Below are positions 34,855 to 46,749 of a DNA stretch of 64,000 bases, one piece after another (the stretch's first letter is position 1; every line of letters begins with the position of its first letter). Position numbers and translations under genes: made by a program. The notes under the pieces were generated by a model. It made no database searches, had not been told where the DNA came from, and worked only from the letters and a program-made list of their open reading frames with translations. Location of the stretch: the NCBI RefSeq assembly GCF_905475465.1, contig NC_062249.1:3980501-4044500 (forward strand), in the 5' to 3' direction. The stretch comes from Pieris napi. Taxonomy: Eukaryota > Arthropoda > Insecta > Lepidoptera > Pieridae.

Positions 34855-36140
34855 ACAATTAATAAATATGTATCTAATTACGAGGCAGAAGAGTATTAGT
34901 AGACTGAATTAGTTTTTATAAAAAGGGGACTAGTTCTAATTTTGTATAATTAAGTTTAAACTCCGTCCAGATTACGTAGCATATTTCCACTCGTAGTTGA
35001 TTTAAAATCCTTTATGTTATGATAAATTAAAACGTGTCCATTTTAAACCCTTAAGTGTCCCGACTGCCCGGGTAGAGCTCGGGTCGCGTGGACATTTACA
35101 AATGAAACGAATCCACGTTTATTATACTTTCATTTCCTCCCGACAGCTAAACAGAACCGGTTCCACTCGAACTTTATTTATTAACGCGCTACGTTAAACT
35201 GCCCAGAGTTTGTTACAACTGTGTGTTAGTGGCATGCCATTATGCCAGTACTATACAGTAGTGGGATTTGTTTCCTTTCTTTCTAGTTCATTGAATGAAC
35301 GAAATAATCACAAAATGAGTGATTATTTCAAATAAACTTTTTAAAGGCATTGTGAATGAAGAAATTTGCTTCTTAAAAATGAAATATATATTGAGAATAT
35401 TCTGGCAGAATGACCAGCGCTGTGGAACTTTTTGCTCCTCAGCATAATGCTGAGCCAGGGCCAATTACAACCACAGTACACACACATTGCACACTAGAAG
35501 CGAATCGAATGGCAAAAGGGAATTTTTAATTTGAATTTTTAATTTTTATTGTTTTTGATGTCATATTTTTTTTTTCTTTAAGTATTGTTATTTTGTGTGT
35601 TTATGTGTGTGTGTTTTCGTTTGTAATAAATGTTATATCTATGTATATGTCAAAAAAATTGGGGCCTAATTTTATGTATAGCGTAATTTTAGCTATTCGA
35701 CAACTCCCTCCTATAATGACTTCTATATAGAACCCTATATTTAAAAAAAAATATATAATTTCTCCAAGCCTATCATTGCCGTCATTTATTCTGTTAAATG
35801 TTAGTTATATGAATTAAATCATAAACTAAATTGTCGGCTTCCTTCGACCGTATAGCCACAGTGAAAATATGAATAATTTAAGCAGTTCAATTATACAAAT
35901 ATTTATTACAAATCATCGTACAACGCAACACTAACATAATAGACAAACACAAAGTTGTGTATGTTACGTTAATTTATGTATTCCTCTATACGAGAACGCT
36001 TTACACAAACAATTCATATAGAACTCACAAAACTAATTAAGAGTAAGTAATAATACATATTTAGTGTTAAAGTTATTTCCTCAAATTTTGTGATTTTGCG
36101 TTTTAGCAAACTCCATGCTAAGTGTCTTACAATTCTGAGG
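34855..36140. other. Mostly single-copy DNA
   Basis: A GC-richer island at about 35,040-35,230 (gtcccgactgcccgggtaga, gctcgggtcgcgtgg) has no coding reading that I trust. The rest is AT-rich, with a GT-rich run near 35,595-35,612. Confidence 0.4.
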
Positions 36141-36198
36141 CCGGCTTTCAAAGCCCGCATGTCCACCATAGTTTAAACCATGGTTTAAATAAAGCCGG
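36141..36198. repeat. Nested palindrome
   Basis: An 18-bp perfect palindrome, tttaaaccatggtttaaa (36172-36189), sits inside outer arms ccggcttt (36141-36148) and aaagccgg (36191-36198). It is probably a transposon terminus or relic. Confidence 0.75.
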
Positions 36199-36229
36199 AC
36201 CAAAAACCAGCACGGTCCGCAAAAATCGA

Positions 36230-36330
36230 TGACGTAGGTTAGCCACGGAAGGCTGATCATTTACTTGTGTATGAAGAAAAAAGATCAAGGAATAGAGATC
36301 TGAGGCTAACTCCAAGAGGTTTTCCGTCGT
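36230..36330 (+). mobile_element. Eroded SINE tail
   Basis: ttagccacggaaggctgatc, then a spacer, then agagatctgaggctaac and aagaggtttt: the order of the SINE tail, strongly diverged. Confidence 0.4.
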
Positions 36331-36555
36331 CATGAGTGTTGGCGAACCTTAGAGACATGATGTGTAGAACACTTAGAGAATATTGTGCTAAACAATAAAA
36401 TGAACATTACTTCAACCAATATTCATATTAAGATTACCCTTGTAATTTTGATTCCTAACGGGAAAATCTTATTTATATAAAAAAAGTGTTTTTCAAAAAA
36501 AATATTCTACGTACGAAAAAACGACTCTAAGAATAGAAAAAACTAAAATGTTGAC

Positions 36556-36645
36556 GATTTTTTGTGACGGTGTGCGCGCCCATCGTAAAAATTTACTCCC
36601 ACCATTTTTCCCTAACGCGCTAAACGAAGTACTACTTCAAAAATG
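36556..36645 (-). mobile_element. Left-end fragment of the TIR element family
   Basis: The inverse of the left end at 55,972: ttttgtgacggtgtgcgcgc, gtaaaaatttactcccacca, tttttccctaacgcgc, ending near agtactacttcaaaa. The right end is missing. Confidence 0.6.
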
Positions 36646-37272
36646 TGAAATATATTTTTATCAAATATCGAGAGACAATGCACTATATAACATTAGTCTC
36701 CTAACTTCCAAGAGTTTGATTACTCATAAAAAACCCTATTTACTAATACATAATAATACACTTTACAACTATCGGCTGTAATGTAATATAGAGGCAATCG
36801 ATATCGAAGAGTTGTTAGAGCGAACAATAACAGCATTATGTTCTCGCAAACTGTTAAGATAATTTCCCTGCGGACTCCAGCGATGTTTGTAAAACTTAAC
36901 ATAAAATATTGCTCTATATCTTATTGGTTTTACATAGAGTTGACATGTTCTGATTAAGTTATGCCGGGTGAGGTCGGCCTCGGCGGTAATCTATAGTAGC
37001 ATCCAAAACATTTGCGATATACATATTTTATTGACATCGGGTCGCGGAGATGTTGATAAAAAGCCGTGTAGAAGTTTATAATATCTTGATAATCGGGTTC
37101 ATTGCGTTGTCTGTCTGTCGCATCTGTCTGACGTATCTTATTAACACAAGTAAGTATGAAATAAATCAAACAATGCTACACAATGCTTATTCTAAAGGTT
37201 TGCTTAGTATGCAAAGCTGGTTGCCATTTTCACCTTCCATTTCGATTTTATTTTTTTAGAATCCATTAAAAA
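36646..37272. other. No feature seen
   Basis: AT-rich DNA with overlapping short frames on both strands; nothing recognised. Confidence 0.4.
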
Positions 37273-37576
37273 TGACTCAATTAACCTTTGGATTAGCTTT
37301 TACAATTTTGTTTATACATATTTTTATTTATTATTATTTTTTCTTTAGACTTTACTTTATTTTAGTTAAAGTTACATGTTATTTTGAGTATTTTGTAAAT
37401 ATTTATGCACTTCTTGTACTTTAGTCTTTACCCTGTAGGTACTGTAGGGTTGGCTGGAAGAAATCGCTTGTTCGCGATAAGGCCGCCCGTTGCCTTTATA
37501 ACTTATGTAACCTTTTATTTTTTATACTCGTATGTATGTTTTTGTATAAGGTGACGAAGTGTAAATAAATAAATAA
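37273..37576 (+). repeat. LINE 3' tail with conserved hairpin, copy 3
   Basis: Starts gactcaattaacctttgg like the 28,548 copy and contains atcgcttgttcgcgataagg plus ccgcccgttgcc. Ends in AAAT repeats. Confidence 0.75.
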
Positions 37577-38892
37577 TTTCGAAGATACTAAGAAATATGT
37601 TTAACTAAACACCTTTTAAACTCCTTATCCAGATTATAATAAAGACAAATCAAACGTATTAAAACAAAATATTTTAAAATTATTTTACATTTTGAGTGCA
37701 CTAAGTTGAAATATTGGTATAAAATTTCAATTCTGTTTTATGACATGTAAATATTTATATAAAAATCTTCACAATAGACGAGAGCAATCTCTATTGTCTA
37801 TGTCCTAACTAAATGGGGTATAGGGTAGATGCATTATTGCGTGTACTTAGTTATTTACATTTATATAGACAAATAAGTCCAATTAAAAAAATACAAATCA
37901 ACTACTTATACAAAGATCTACTAGCCCATACAAATGTAATATATTAAACTAGGAAGCTCTGATAAGAGTTATTGTGTCTCTTGTGTCCGTCACCACTAAG
38001 TTGCCAACACTCGGAACTTGCTATTCTCAGAAACTGTGTCGACGTGACTTCAACAATTTTCTAGACTGTGGTGTTTTAAACTCTTTTGTAAAGTTTTGTT
38101 CTAGGAATCTAAACGTAATTATAAAAACCTACTATGGTCATACTACAATGTCAAACGTCAAAGTTAGTTATAGTCTGTGGAACGCGAGTTTTGACGTCAT
38201 TCATAAATATGGCATCGGTTAATTAGATTTAAGTTATTCATTAGGAATTAAACACTCTAAGTGTTTCAATAACAGTTTCCTTAACTTGTTTTTAAAATTA
38301 GAATAGCTTGTATAATAAATGGTACATAGATAAATCAATACACGCTAATCTTCTGAAGATTTATAGTTTAGTTAGTTAATAGTATGTCCGGATATAGAGA
38401 TGTGACGTAACAAATAGTATCCGTCGTCCGGATATGAATAAGTGACATTTACAAACTCACCGAGTTAGTATTATAATGTTAAGAAATTTCGATTGCAGAC
38501 AAAAGTATTTTGCTAATAATATTCCGTATTTTCATGTAACAAAAGCGTTTCACTTTGTATGCTTAATTATTTTAAGTATAACAAATTATGAAATTAAGAA
38601 TTATGTATTCTAGGGTAGTGGATAATGCAAAATAGACAAATTGAAAGAACCTTCAGTCAACAATGTACTAACTTTGCGTGCCGCCATTTTATTTGCCTAT
38701 ATGCAAACTCTATGGATTATTATTGTTTAATCTCACAATACAGACGTCGTGTGATTACATTCCAATACGGTTAATATATAAACGTAGTCTATGTCTACGG
38801 CATGTTAGGCATAATGTAATTAAAGGCAATACAAAAAATAATAATTGTACAAATAACAAAATACTATTATGCTTTTTGAAATACAGTACATA
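37577..38892. other. AT-rich DNA, nothing recognised
   Basis: An 82-codon frame at 37,974-38,222 has no family resemblance and no splice context. Confidence 0.4.
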
Positions 38893-39441
38893 TCTATATA
38901 TATATAAAAGAAAGTCGTGTTTGTTACAACACTTATAACTCGAGAACCGCTGTACCGATTGCCATGGTTTTTGATTTGTTGGATTTGTTTCCGTCCCGAA
39001 TAGCAGAATAAGCAATAAAATATCGGATAAGTTATCGAATAACAATAAATAAATAAATTAATTTTATGAATGCAAAAACCATATGGTGCCATCTGTTGAT
39101 CAAACTACGCATCATTTTACGTCGAATTCGTGTCAGTTCAAGAAATTCCGATCTTGAGGTGAATGAGGAGATGCATAACCATGCTTTGATCCTGATCAAA
39201 AGATGTTGGATATCAGAAAGTGCTTAACATGCAGTATCGCCATATTGACGCTAGAGAGAAGATGCCTAATGTGTAAAACTGCCATTCTTCTTTCGCAATG
39301 GCAAGCAATAAAACATTTCTGTATTTGCAAAAAAGTTGTATTAATGTAATACTTAACAATAAAATCCTAAAATAAGTTAAATTAAAGTAACAACGATATT
39401 ATAAGGTTGTAGGGCGGAACGAAGTTAGCCAGGTCAGCTAG
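38893..39441 (+). mobile_element. Nonautonomous Helitron, 549 bp
   Basis: Host A, then TCTATATATATATAAAAG at the 5' end and gccaggtcagCTAG at the 3' end, then host T. This matches Helitron insertion between A and T with a CTRR terminus. The 3' part (gttgtagggcggaacgaagt) is of the type common in moth Helitrons. No coding sequence. Confidence 0.75.
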
Positions 39442-39531
39442 TACACAAATAGTTCATGAAATGAAAATTTGCATTAGAAAGAGTGTTATAAATTTATCAG
39501 TTTATTTGTAAGGAGAGGTTCCCGAATTACT

Positions 39532-39706
39532 GCCTTGCGATTCTGTAACTCACTTTTCGAACTCACACAGCGGTTTTTACAGCGGCGGTCCCGCTCAAAA
39601 CAGTCGTAAAGCAGTCATTTTACGATTTGGCATTCTGATAAGGTCCCTCCTTGTAATTTATTGTTTATGTGTGTGAGTTCGAAAAGTGAGTTACAGAATC
39701 GCAAGG
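39532..39706. mobile_element. Palindromic MITE, copy B
   Basis: Termini gccttgcgattctgtaactc and its inverse. Keeps the left arm to gatttggcattctga, the central loop, and only the outermost right arm (gtgtgagttcgaaaagtgag). Confidence 0.8.
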
Positions 39707-40149
39707 CTGAACTTGTTTTAAGAATCGGCAAGACGCTTTTTTAATTTAGAAGTAATTAATTAAAATGATGTTTCTATTAATATATGCGTGCAAAGGCAAC
39801 TGCAATTTGTTTTCAGAGATAAATTTTAATACAAAAAATGATACTGAATATGATGGCTATATTGGCTCATGTACGAATAACTCCAGGCGGTGTCAGCCGT
39901 CACCCGATTCAGTGAACTGGAACCCGCGTGACGTCTCCATCTCTTGTCTCTGGACACCCCACCTTGACAATAAGTTTGTCTATAACAGTAGTCAGAAATA
40001 CAACTGGAATAGGATTTGTTGACATGTATCATACCTTTAGTTTGTAATCTTACCGTCTATAGAAAGAAGATGCTTTGCTTTTGGTGCTTATAATTTATCT
40101 AAATAAAGAATTTGATTTTTTCTGTGTAGAAGAAGACAAAAAGAGAATT
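39707..40149. other. Short interval with weak open frames
   Basis: A GC-richer patch at 39,880-39,990 is open on both strands (plus reading NSRRCQPSPDSVNWNPRDVS). It has no family resemblance. Confidence 0.3.
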
Positions 40150-40317
40150 ATTTTTTTTAAGGGTCAGGAGCCTCACCTGATGTTAAGTAATACCGCCGCC
40201 CATAGACACTTTCAATGCCAGAGAGCTCGCGAGTGCGTTTTCAGCCTTTTAAGAATTGGTACGCTCTTTTCTTGAAGGATCCTAAGTCGAATTGGTTCGA
40301 AAATACTTCAGGGCAGG
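40150..40317 (-). pseudogene. LINE 3' end (jockey-like), copy 2
   Basis: Reverse complement of the 24,475 family: aggagcctcacctgatgtta, taagaattggtacgctcttt, cctaagtcgaattggttcg, aatacttcagggcag. Confidence 0.7.
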
Positions 40318-40798
40318 GCTTCTTGGGCAGTGTGTAATATTATAAAGTAAAAAAGGAAATAGGTATATCTCTAAAGCTTCAGGTGGTGTGTAGAATTGTT
40401 AAATGAGGGTTAAGAGTTGGTAAGAATCTAAGAAACTTTGCTGAGTAATTACAAGAACAAACGAGAGACGAGTTGAGGGAATCATTAATTATACTTGTTT
40501 ATGAACAAAGTACAACATACGTTACTATTTGATATACAGTTTTATAATAATAAATAACCGGTCCTCATAAAAGCGAGTTGTCCTAAGCCAAATAAGTCAT
40601 AGAACACATATATCATCATGATTTTCAAAATGAAATTTTAAATATCGAAGTGAGCACCGAATTTCTACTAGTGTCTGACTAGTGTTCAGTGTTTTTATTA
40701 TTTTTTAACTCTCTCAAAATCTGTGAAATATGATTTTATTTTTATTTTTGGCACAATTGCAAATACTAAGTATGGTAGGTAATTATCTATGTAATCTA
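40318..40798. other. No feature seen
   Basis: AT-rich DNA without a recognised feature. Confidence 0.4.
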
Positions 40799-41019
40799 TC
40801 TTTATATATATAATTCTTCTGTGAGTGTGTATGTCACTGAACTTCTCTCAAACGACTGGACCGATTTTGATGAAATTTTTTGTGTGTGTTCAAGGGGATC
40901 TGAGAATGGTTTAGATACACAATTCAGCCCGCCAGATGGCGCTGCAGTCGGTACTTTCATACTTTGCTTTACTAATCGCTTGAAATATCATGCAGGACAA
41001 CGTCTGTCGGGTCCACTAG
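40799..41019 (+). mobile_element. Very short nonautonomous Helitron, 221 bp
   Basis: Host A, then TCTTTATATATATAATTCTT, and at the other end tctgtcgggtccaCTAG, then host T. Near the 3' end ggac and gtcc can pair around cgtctgtc, a possible Helitron hairpin. Noncoding. Confidence 0.75.
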
Positions 41020-42708
41020 TATATTTATAAATATAGTACTTACTACTAACGTAACTACTAATAATGTAACATAATCACATATGTTAGGTAACAATATAGT
41101 AGGTACATAAGGATACAATTATTGCTAATTATTGCTTTGTAAACTAAAGCTAATACCTACACAATTACTGTAACTAGACTCTTGTTATTTGGTATAATGG
41201 TTGGAGATTCATAAAATGACCTCAACAAATTTCTTATATAATAACTTTCCAACCACTCAAATAATAGTTCTATAGAAAAATATTGTATGTAATTGGTATC
41301 GAATAAAATGTTATATATATTTTTATTTACTACATTCATACATATACATCCTCAGCCCACCGACCGCATCTGTTTATATTAACACTATAATCTGTGTCCC
41401 GGAATTTTGTGCTGTTTTGACAAACAAATAGTGTGATTTAGAAAGTTTAAGTTTTTCTTTGCGGTGTGACTTGACTGAAACTCAACGATGTTGAAGCGGT
41501 CGCAATCTTGTCAAAATATATGATTTTACCGAGGGGAGTTATGGAATTTAATTTTCATTTCAGTCGATATACTAAAATTAAAAATATTACTAAAAACAAA
41601 AGCCGTCAAACGATCACTTAGACTGAAAGTATCACTGGTGAAATCGAGTTTAAGGTCTTGATATCGGAAACGCTGCTACAAAGCTCACTTTACATACAAA
41701 AGGGAACATCTTTCTATTCTCTTAACCGATTCAGAACACAACATTATTTTCATGCAAATCTGACCATCACAAGTATAGGGCATACTTGAAATTTTCCCTA
41801 TGAATGTGAAAATTTCTATAAATATTCATACTCGTTCGGATAAGATTGCATTGAAATAGTACAAGTTGTGCTACGCCATCTTGTAAGCGTCTAAAGACTT
41901 TAGCTGTCACTCTGCTGTGAAAAATTTTCAAATTTAGTTTGTACATAATATTATTATTTGATGGTAAAAAAATTAGACTAATAAAGCTAATTAAGTAAAT
42001 ATTAAATAAAGCTTTTTTATTACAGTACTAACTATAACTATTAAAAGGAACTAGGTACGGGGAAGTTCCCCGTAATAGACGCACACGCGAAATAAACAAG
42101 CGACGGGGAATTCCCTGTTCCGTTCGATAGTCGCGCATGGAGTTTATTGATCTCAGGAATTCCAACATTATGATTGGACTTTTTTAAAAATCAGATATTT
42201 TTTTAATTAAAAATATCACTTATTGTTTTCAGTCGGGAGTGGGGGCTGCAGGACTAATGCCCTTAAGTAGATCCGCCCCTGCCGGCATGTCTTAAATCAA
42301 AAAATACTTAAGTTACAAAAAGCCTATCAAAAACAAAAAAAAATTCAACAATTCTTACTGTAATCCGTGAATTTTGAAATAAACAATTTGATTTAAGAAT
42401 AAGATGGGTTGAAGTGTTACCATTAATGAAACAAATTCAATTTGTCGAAGGGTTTATGTTAATTTGTAAAATACTTTTAAATACTATCTATTCAATTATT
42501 ATTCATTTCAATATTATTAAGTAAATTAAGTATCTGACTGTTCGTATACTTAAATTAGAATGATAAAATGTACTTCTATTTAAAGGCTTACTTATAATTA
42601 GTGTATTTTTATAGGTTTAACTCGTTCTATATGCTCGTTATATATTATATATAGCCTATGACTATCCTTGAAAAATGGACTATCCAGTACGATCAAAATC
42701 TTAAATTT
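41020..42708. other. AT-rich DNA, nothing recognised
   Basis: A GC-richer patch near 42,055-42,140 (ggggaagttccccgtaatag) and a possible old element at 42,230-42,290 (gtgggggctgcaggactaat) are the only features. No gene. Confidence 0.4.
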
Positions 42709-42925
42709 CAAAGTCAAAATCGTTGATATAGGTAAAACAATGTACACTTAGGAACGTCAAAAAAGAAATACATATTAAATGCTTCTAATTTTACATTTAC
42801 TGCCAGTTCTCAAATCAAGGGCGTAGAACGGAAGAGATGACCTGGCAATAAACTCTCCACCACTCTTTAATCACCAAGGTTTTTGTTTTACACAATGTTT
42901 GTAAGGAACTGCAACCATTCAAGTC
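42709..42925 (-). repeat. LINE-like 3' tail, copy 3
   Basis: Matches 33,060-33,270 base for base over long stretches (cttctaattttacatttact, caagggcgtagaacggaaga). The hexamer end has decayed. Confidence 0.75.
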
Positions 42926-43828
42926 TGCGATTAATTAAGTTAAACAAAACAACTCAGATTTATATTTTATATTGATATACTTGATATTGACCATCTGTTC
43001 TCAGGTTTGCTAGGAATATATTAATAAAGAATATTAGTTAATTCTTATAGTAATCTGCTATATCAATATCGCCTCTGCAACAAACGCTGATTGTGAGTCT
43101 CGATAACTCTGTGACGTGTACCACAACAACATAGTTATAATATATCCTTTGTCATCGATACTAACAAACAAGAAACCTAATATATTCAGCGATATTTGAT
43201 CCCGCTATCGTTTCAATTTAACAGGACGTAAAGGCCATTGTACATCGGCCTTATTTTAAAACGTGGATAGTAACGTGTTTGTTACCATGGTTACCAGTTC
43301 TACATTAACATCTCATTAAATCCGTTAACAAAGAAGCACAGATTTTATAATACGGCTGGGGTCCTCTCTCATTTATAAAATACTCCTGCATTTATGGTTG
43401 TTTATAATTCCTTAATTGTTTTTATGTTGGTGAAAGTAAATTTGCTTTAACTATGTGCTAGATGACGTTGCTTGGCTCATTCTAAATATAGAAACATTGT
43501 ACGTTGTGATACGGTCAAATATTATGTCCGGTACTTTTCAGGTCTTTTAAGTGTTAATGCAATAAAGGCGTAGAATAGCGAAATATGTTGTATTCAATTT
43601 ATAATGTATTAAGAACTTTTTTCTCATTACAAAAAAAATATTTTTATTTACATGAGAAAATTTACGAACGAGATACACGTCGCCATCAGCCGTCCTAATT
43701 TTAGTCTACTAGGCTCATTCTGATATGTATCTTTAATGCCCTTTTGAATTGGTTAAACGCGCTTATATTACGATTTTTAGACGGTAATTGATTAAATAAT
43801 TATTATTAAGGAATTAAGCGGGCCATAG
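42926..43828. other. AT-rich DNA, nothing recognised
   Basis: No gene or repeat family identified. Confidence 0.45.
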
Positions 43829-43891
43829 ACGGACCGCATGTTGCAGTCAAGACCGACTGCGGTTTGCTCAGGAACTGCTCGAGCGGTCCGT
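43829..43891. repeat. Perfect 9-bp inverted repeat around a GC-rich core
   Basis: acggaccgc (43829-43837) and gcggtccgt (43883-43891) enclose a core with gcagtcaagaccgactgcgg. Probably one end of a MITE; other copies are not in the window. Confidence 0.6.
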
Positions 43892-44496
43892 GTATTGCGA
43901 ATATGAATTTAGTATGGAAACTGCAGATCGCCGTAACCAAAAATAATTTATTCCAGTGAATTAATCTAAAATGAATTTTATTTATGGTTTAAAATTAAAG
44001 TGTGATAATACAATTTATGTCAGTAAAACTGTTGTTTAATAAATAACATTGAATCAATATTGTCGCTATAATCTAATCCACTAAAATTGTATTAAACAAG
44101 TGTATTTGAGGGCTACAATCGTCTGCGCAAATACGACCGAGATTAGAAAATAAATCAAACTCTAAGAACACTCAAGAGGTTGTAAAGAACCGAAGAATCG
44201 ACAACAAATACGAGAGATTGAAGACAAACAGTAGAGCCCGGAGGAAGCAACAGTCTACAAGAGGCAGCCCTCCGTACTCGAGTAGAGGAGTGCTCTTGGG
44301 ACAATGACTACTTCATCTGTACCATCACGACAATATAAGGAATTTAAACAATTCATTATCTCGCGAGAGCTTTAGTCCCTACGTTTCTTTCATTTGGGTG
44401 CGTTGTATATAAGAACGCATATAACGCAGTCCCTTTCATATACACTACATATACACTTGTCGTTCAGTCACAGAAAAATAATAAAAGAATATTATA
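43892..44496. other. No feature seen
   Basis: Moderately AT-rich DNA, no gene recognised. Confidence 0.4.
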
Positions 44497-44741
44497 AGCC
44501 CTGCGATTCTGTAACTCACTTTTCGAACTCACACAGCGGTTTTCACATCGGCGGTCGCTCTCAAATCAGTCGTGAAGCAGTCATTTTATGATTTGGCATT
44601 CTGAAAAGGTTGGAGCCTGTAGTTTATTGTTTATCAGAATGCCAAATCATAAAATGACTGCTTCACGACTGATTTGAGAGCGACCGCCGATGTGAAAACC
44701 GCTGTGTGTGTTCGAAAAGTGAGTTACAGAATCGCAGGGCT
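44497..44741. mobile_element. Palindromic MITE, copy C (full length)
   Basis: A 245-bp foldback: two arms of about 105 bp, nearly perfectly complementary, separated by about 30 bases (aggttggagcctgtagttta). Termini agccctgcgattctgtaact. The arms include cacacagcggttttcacatc and aatcagtcgtgaagcagtca with their exact inverses. This copy explains the deleted copies at 12,871, 39,532 and 55,494. Confidence 0.9.
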
Positions 44742-45593
44742 GGATTCAGATCATCCGTCTTATTAGGCCAAAAACATCACGTCAGACTTGTAAAACGTCT
44801 TTGTTTTCTCTTCGTAGACAGATCTTTGGAAAACACTCATAAAATACATATTAAAGGTAGGTGTTTCAATAAAGTACAAATATTTATCTGTGTATAAATA
44901 AAATGACGATGTTATTAATAATGGATAACGATTGAAAAATTCTGAATGCCTGAATGCTTCATATTTAATTGATTTTATATTAAAATATTTTACGTACTGC
45001 AATCAGAACGTTCGACTTCATGCAGAGGGGATATGTACGCCCTACGGTACCTACGAACAAAGACCTCCTTTTGCCCCTCTTAAATAACACTGAATGTAAT
45101 AAGCGCAAGTGAAATCAATGGTAATCTTGTCAAGTTGACGGGTTTAAGGCGATTAAACGTTTATTTGTAACATTAATCTCGGCCGTAGCCGACGGACTGA
45201 GTGTAAATCAGTGCGCAAAGTGTGCTATTAGTTTAGCTTTTAGCAAATGAGCGAGCGAGGGATTACCGGCCCTCCGTACTCCGCAAACACTGTGCCCTCT
45301 TTAGATGAACGACCTCTCTTCAGAGCAATTAAGAATTTCGGAAGAAAAGCTTGCTAAATGATAATGGAAAATATTAATTAAACAATTAATGTTCAGGACT
45401 ACAAGATATCGGCATATTTGTTTTATGTGTAGGTTCATTATATTCAGTATAACGTCATCTTTGCACTGCCTGCAAATGATTTGCAATATTTGATGTACGT
45501 AGAAACAATATTCAATATCGATACTTGAACACTAGCGGGTATAGCACATACAGATTTATTTAAAGATATGACACAGATTTTATTTAATAATAT
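44742..45593. other. No gene seen
   Basis: A GC-richer patch near 45,175-45,295 (ctcggccgtagccgacggac; gagcgagcgagggattaccgg) is a possible regulatory element. Confidence 0.4.
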
Positions 45594-45829
45594 ATTTATT
45601 TATTTACAGTTAGTTGCATTACAATATAAAAATTTAACATAATTAAATGTAAAGGAGGGCAACTGGCGGCCTTATCGTAATCTCTTCCAGGCAACCACTG
45701 TGAGGAAAGGAAAAAAAATGTATTAAATTAGATAAGGTAGGCAAGAAGTGCTAAAATACACATTACATATTGTTATTAAGAAAAAAAAGAAACTAAACAG
45801 GAACAAAAAACAAACTAAACTAATAAAGG
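45594..45829 (-). repeat. LINE 3' tail, second subfamily, copy 1
   Basis: Inverse of 50,519-50,756, matching through caggaacaaaaaacaaacta, ggtaggcaagaagtgc and ggcaaccactgtgagg. The hairpin block is shortened to cttatcgtaatctcttcc. Confidence 0.75.
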
Positions 45830-46474
45830 ATACATGAAAAATAAAAAGTGCACATGAATATAATGAATGAATAGTTAGTCACAAATTAATTTAATAGTCG
45901 ATAATTTTTTAACTGGATTAGGGTAAATTACATTACGAGTATATATAGAACTAAAACTACACTTAATTAACTGTTGCCTAATAAGTTTATGAGTGAAAAA
46001 ATTTCTCTGCTACCCCAGTTTTAATTTTCTACTCGACATATATCAAATATCAACCATTACTGATGCTGTCTGTGTCTGTGGTCTGTGCAATGTACTCGTT
46101 ACATTGAGATGTGTCACAAATCCAATTAATGCGCAGGATGATAGACATGTCCTCACTTATAATTGTCCACCTGTGAGTCGGTCATCGTGTATACAGTTAC
46201 AGGGAATTGTGCGCTGGGGACTGGCGACTGCATAGGGTATAGGGTACATGGGATGGGAAATAGAGGTCAGTCGCTAAGTGAGTTATCGCCAGAGTTACGC
46301 TAAGCACCAACTGACATCTCCCTCGCTGCATTCACCTATTTCCACTCTCGGTTTTTGTTTTTCAGTTCTGCGTCGAATCTTGTTAGCGTTCACGGAGTTT
46401 TGCCTTTCCGATTTTTCCGGTTACCGGCTGTTTTAAATAGGCTTTATGAAATTAATTAACGAAGCATTAATAAA
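45830..46474. other. No gene supported
   Basis: An 80-codon frame at 45,993-46,235 and an acceptor-like ttgtttttcag at about 46,365 were examined; neither gives recognisable protein. Confidence 0.4.
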
Positions 46475-46749
46475 TCAGTGGCGCTACAACTTTTTTGAGG
46501 TTTTTTAGGCCACAGATTTCTGTATCTGTTTCATGATCATTTTCTAATCTAATTTGCAAGTAGGTGATCAGCCTTCTGTGCCTGACACACGCGTGTGCGT
46601 CTAAGGCAAGCCGGTTTCCTCACAATGTTTTCCTTCACCGTTCGAGCTAATGTTAAATATTGGGACGAAAGTCCATTGGTGAACAGCCAGGCATCGAACC
46701 TACGTCGAATCTAGAGTCGCACGCTAAAGCTACTAGGCCAACACTGCTG
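46475..46749 (-). mobile_element. tRNA-derived SINE
   Basis: Tail cagtggcgctacaacttttt at left; head aaagctactaggccaacactg at right; B-box region aggcatcgaacctacgtcg. Confidence 0.8.

Noticed and set aside
37974..38222. 82-codon plus-strand frame
   Set aside because: No recognisable domain, no promoter or splice signals, AT-rich codon use like the flanks.
39765..40032. Open frames on both strands with Cys/Trp/Asn-rich reading
   Set aside because: No family resemblance, no splice context, and both strands are open equally, as expected by chance.
46365..46450. Possible exon after ttgtttttcag
   Set aside because: Two frames are open for under 30 codons, with no donor and no known motif.
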